From the NCBI GenBank assembly GCA_964550895.1, contig CAZKAP010000065.1, positions 1 to 5,900 of the forward strand: 5,900 nt of DNA. The letters are read 5' to 3'. A model generated the notes under the pieces. That model was given only the letters and a program-made list of their open reading frames with translations. It was not told the origin of the DNA and searched no databases. Positions 5,440 to 5,900 of the stretch are shown one piece after another; the stretch's first letter is position 1; each line of letters begins with the position of its first letter. Origin of the DNA: CAZKAP01 sp964550895. Its GTDB lineage: Bacteria; Bacteroidota; Bacteroidia; Flavobacteriales; Flavobacteriaceae. Both the position numbers and the translations under genes were made by a program.

Positions 5440-5476
5440 GCCGGAACGAAGGTATAGGCCTCCATTCCGGCCTTTT
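5440..5476. terminator. Hairpin between convergent genes, likely terminator
   Basis: GCCGGAACGAAGG (5440-5452) and CCTCCATTCCGGC (5459-5471) face each other across a 6-base loop. On the minus strand all 13 positions pair, two of them as G-U; on the plus strand those two become A-C mismatches. CTTTT follows on the plus strand at 5472-5476, so A-residues precede the stem on the minus strand. The stem starts 19 bases after the stop of the minus-strand T9SS cargo gene, so it most likely ends that transcript. The T-run on the minus side is poor (ATTAATTA). Confidence 0.5.
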
Positions 5477-5490
5477 GCCAATTGCGGTTT

Positions 5491-5900
5491 TTATTGCTTG
5501 ACAATTCTTAGATTCTGGGTATCTCCTCCAATTTGGATAAATGCGAACAGCACGCCCTTTGGTAACCCATCCACGGGTAGGGTTACCACTCGATTCGCCG
5601 GAATAGATATGCGCTGTGAGAAGAGGCTGGCCCCCTGGGTATTCGTAATATCGATCACAGCCTCACTCGCTGAACCGGGCATGACCAGATTCACGGAGGT
5701 AGTCGCTGGATTGGGATAGGCAGCCGTGGTCTCGGTCAGTATAAATTCTTCATTGAAGCTTCCCTGACAGGCCTGTTCGGTTTCTACTGAAATCGCATTC
5801 GTCCCAGGTTCCAGATCGACGAAGGCGGTGGATTCGGCTACGATACGGGTTTGCCCATTATGCGTCAGCTGATAGGTATCGGATCCCGATAGTTCGAGGA
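5491..5900 (-). CDS. 3' end of T9SS-secreted protein with C-terminal sorting domain (partial)
   Basis: The last 135 residues and stop (TAA at 5493-5491) of a minus-strand gene whose 5' part lies beyond the right edge. The frame is open without a stop to base 5900. The final 75 residues begin with YPNP (codons 5718-5707) followed by an ATTSVNL strand, an IDITNTQG turn, LPKGVLFAFIQ and a terminal LRIVKQ: a textbook type A sorting domain of the Bacteroidota type IX secretion system. T9SS removes this domain and releases the cargo or attaches it to the outer surface. Before it lies a short beta-rich module (SGSDTYQLTHNGQTRI, VDLEPGTNAISVET, ACQGSF) of a kind I recall near the end of large flavobacterial secreted proteins, just before the sorting domain. 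The catalytic or binding part of the cargo is not in the window, so its activity is unknown. A GTG at 5694-5692 is an internal Val codon, not a start. Confidence 0.9.
   Translation of the reverse strand, partial: LELSGSDTYQLTHNGQTRIVAESTAFVDLEPGTNAISVETEQACQGSFNEEFILTETTAAYPNPATTSVNLVMPGSASEAVIDITNTQGASLFSQRISIPANRVVTLPVDGLPKGVLFAFIQIGGDTQNLRIVKQ

Noticed and set aside
5438..5719. Plus-strand 93-residue frame preceded by GGGAGGAGGAG (5416-5426), which resembles a Shine-Dalgarno site
   Set aside because: Most of it is antisense to the T9SS sorting domain, its start lies in a terminator-like hairpin, and Bacteroidota rarely rely on strong Shine-Dalgarno sites.
1..5900. Search for CRISPR arrays, insertion sequences, attachment sites, toxin-antitoxin pairs, riboswitches and rRNA or tRNA genes
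   Set aside because: No regularly spaced repeats, transposase or integrase motifs, tRNA-like folds or known riboswitch cores were seen.

Overview
The window looks like a chromosomal segment of a marine-type member of the Bacteroidota, most likely Flavobacteriaceae with a moderate GC content near 50 %. The evidence is a type IX secretion (T9SS) C-terminal sorting domain at the right edge, two lipoproteins with an acidic export-signal-like stretch just after the lipid-attachment cysteine, weak Shine-Dalgarno sequences, and partial matches to the Bacteroidota promoter consensus (TTG, then TAnnTTTG). The genus is a guess; Robiginitalea-like organisms would fit.

Layout. 1-175 holds no convincing gene. 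176-2514 is a run of four plus-strand genes: a single-pass membrane protein of unknown function (176-937), a 2H phosphoesterase of the 2'-5' RNA ligase/cyclic phosphodiesterase type (944-1459), a cold-shock-like domain fused to a TM2 membrane domain (1524-1943), and a four-helix membrane protein of unknown function (1954-2514). Spacing is 6, 64 and 10 bases, so genes one and two, and genes three and four, are probably co-transcribed pairs. The 64-base gap contains a nested inverted repeat that could fold as an mRNA leader or act as a promoter/operator.

2572-3981 carries two minus-strand lipoprotein genes that are clear paralogues of each other, separated by a 303-base gap with TGTACA-centred inverted repeats. 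A divergent intergenic region (3982-4221) follows, containing a perfect 9-bp inverted repeat just upstream of a candidate promoter. That promoter would drive a two-gene plus-strand operon: a secreted protein of unknown family (4222-4722) and a YceI-family periplasmic protein (4719-5252), with 4-base start/stop overlap. The convergent gap 5253-5490 has terminator-like hairpins for both directions. The window ends inside the 3' end of a minus-strand gene for a T9SS-secreted protein.

How the genes may work together. Most products act at or outside the membrane (single-pass and multi-pass membrane proteins, surface lipoproteins, periplasmic YceI, T9SS cargo). The RNA-type enzyme and the cold-shock-like/TM2 protein are the exceptions, and their closeness is suggestive only. 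I see no mobile element, CRISPR array, toxin-antitoxin pair, tRNA or rRNA. I do not find strong evidence of an undescribed defence or metabolic system; the most unusual items are the coupled secreted orphan plus YceI pair, the duplicated lipoproteins with their structured upstream DNA, and the structured leader of the cold-shock-like/TM2 gene.
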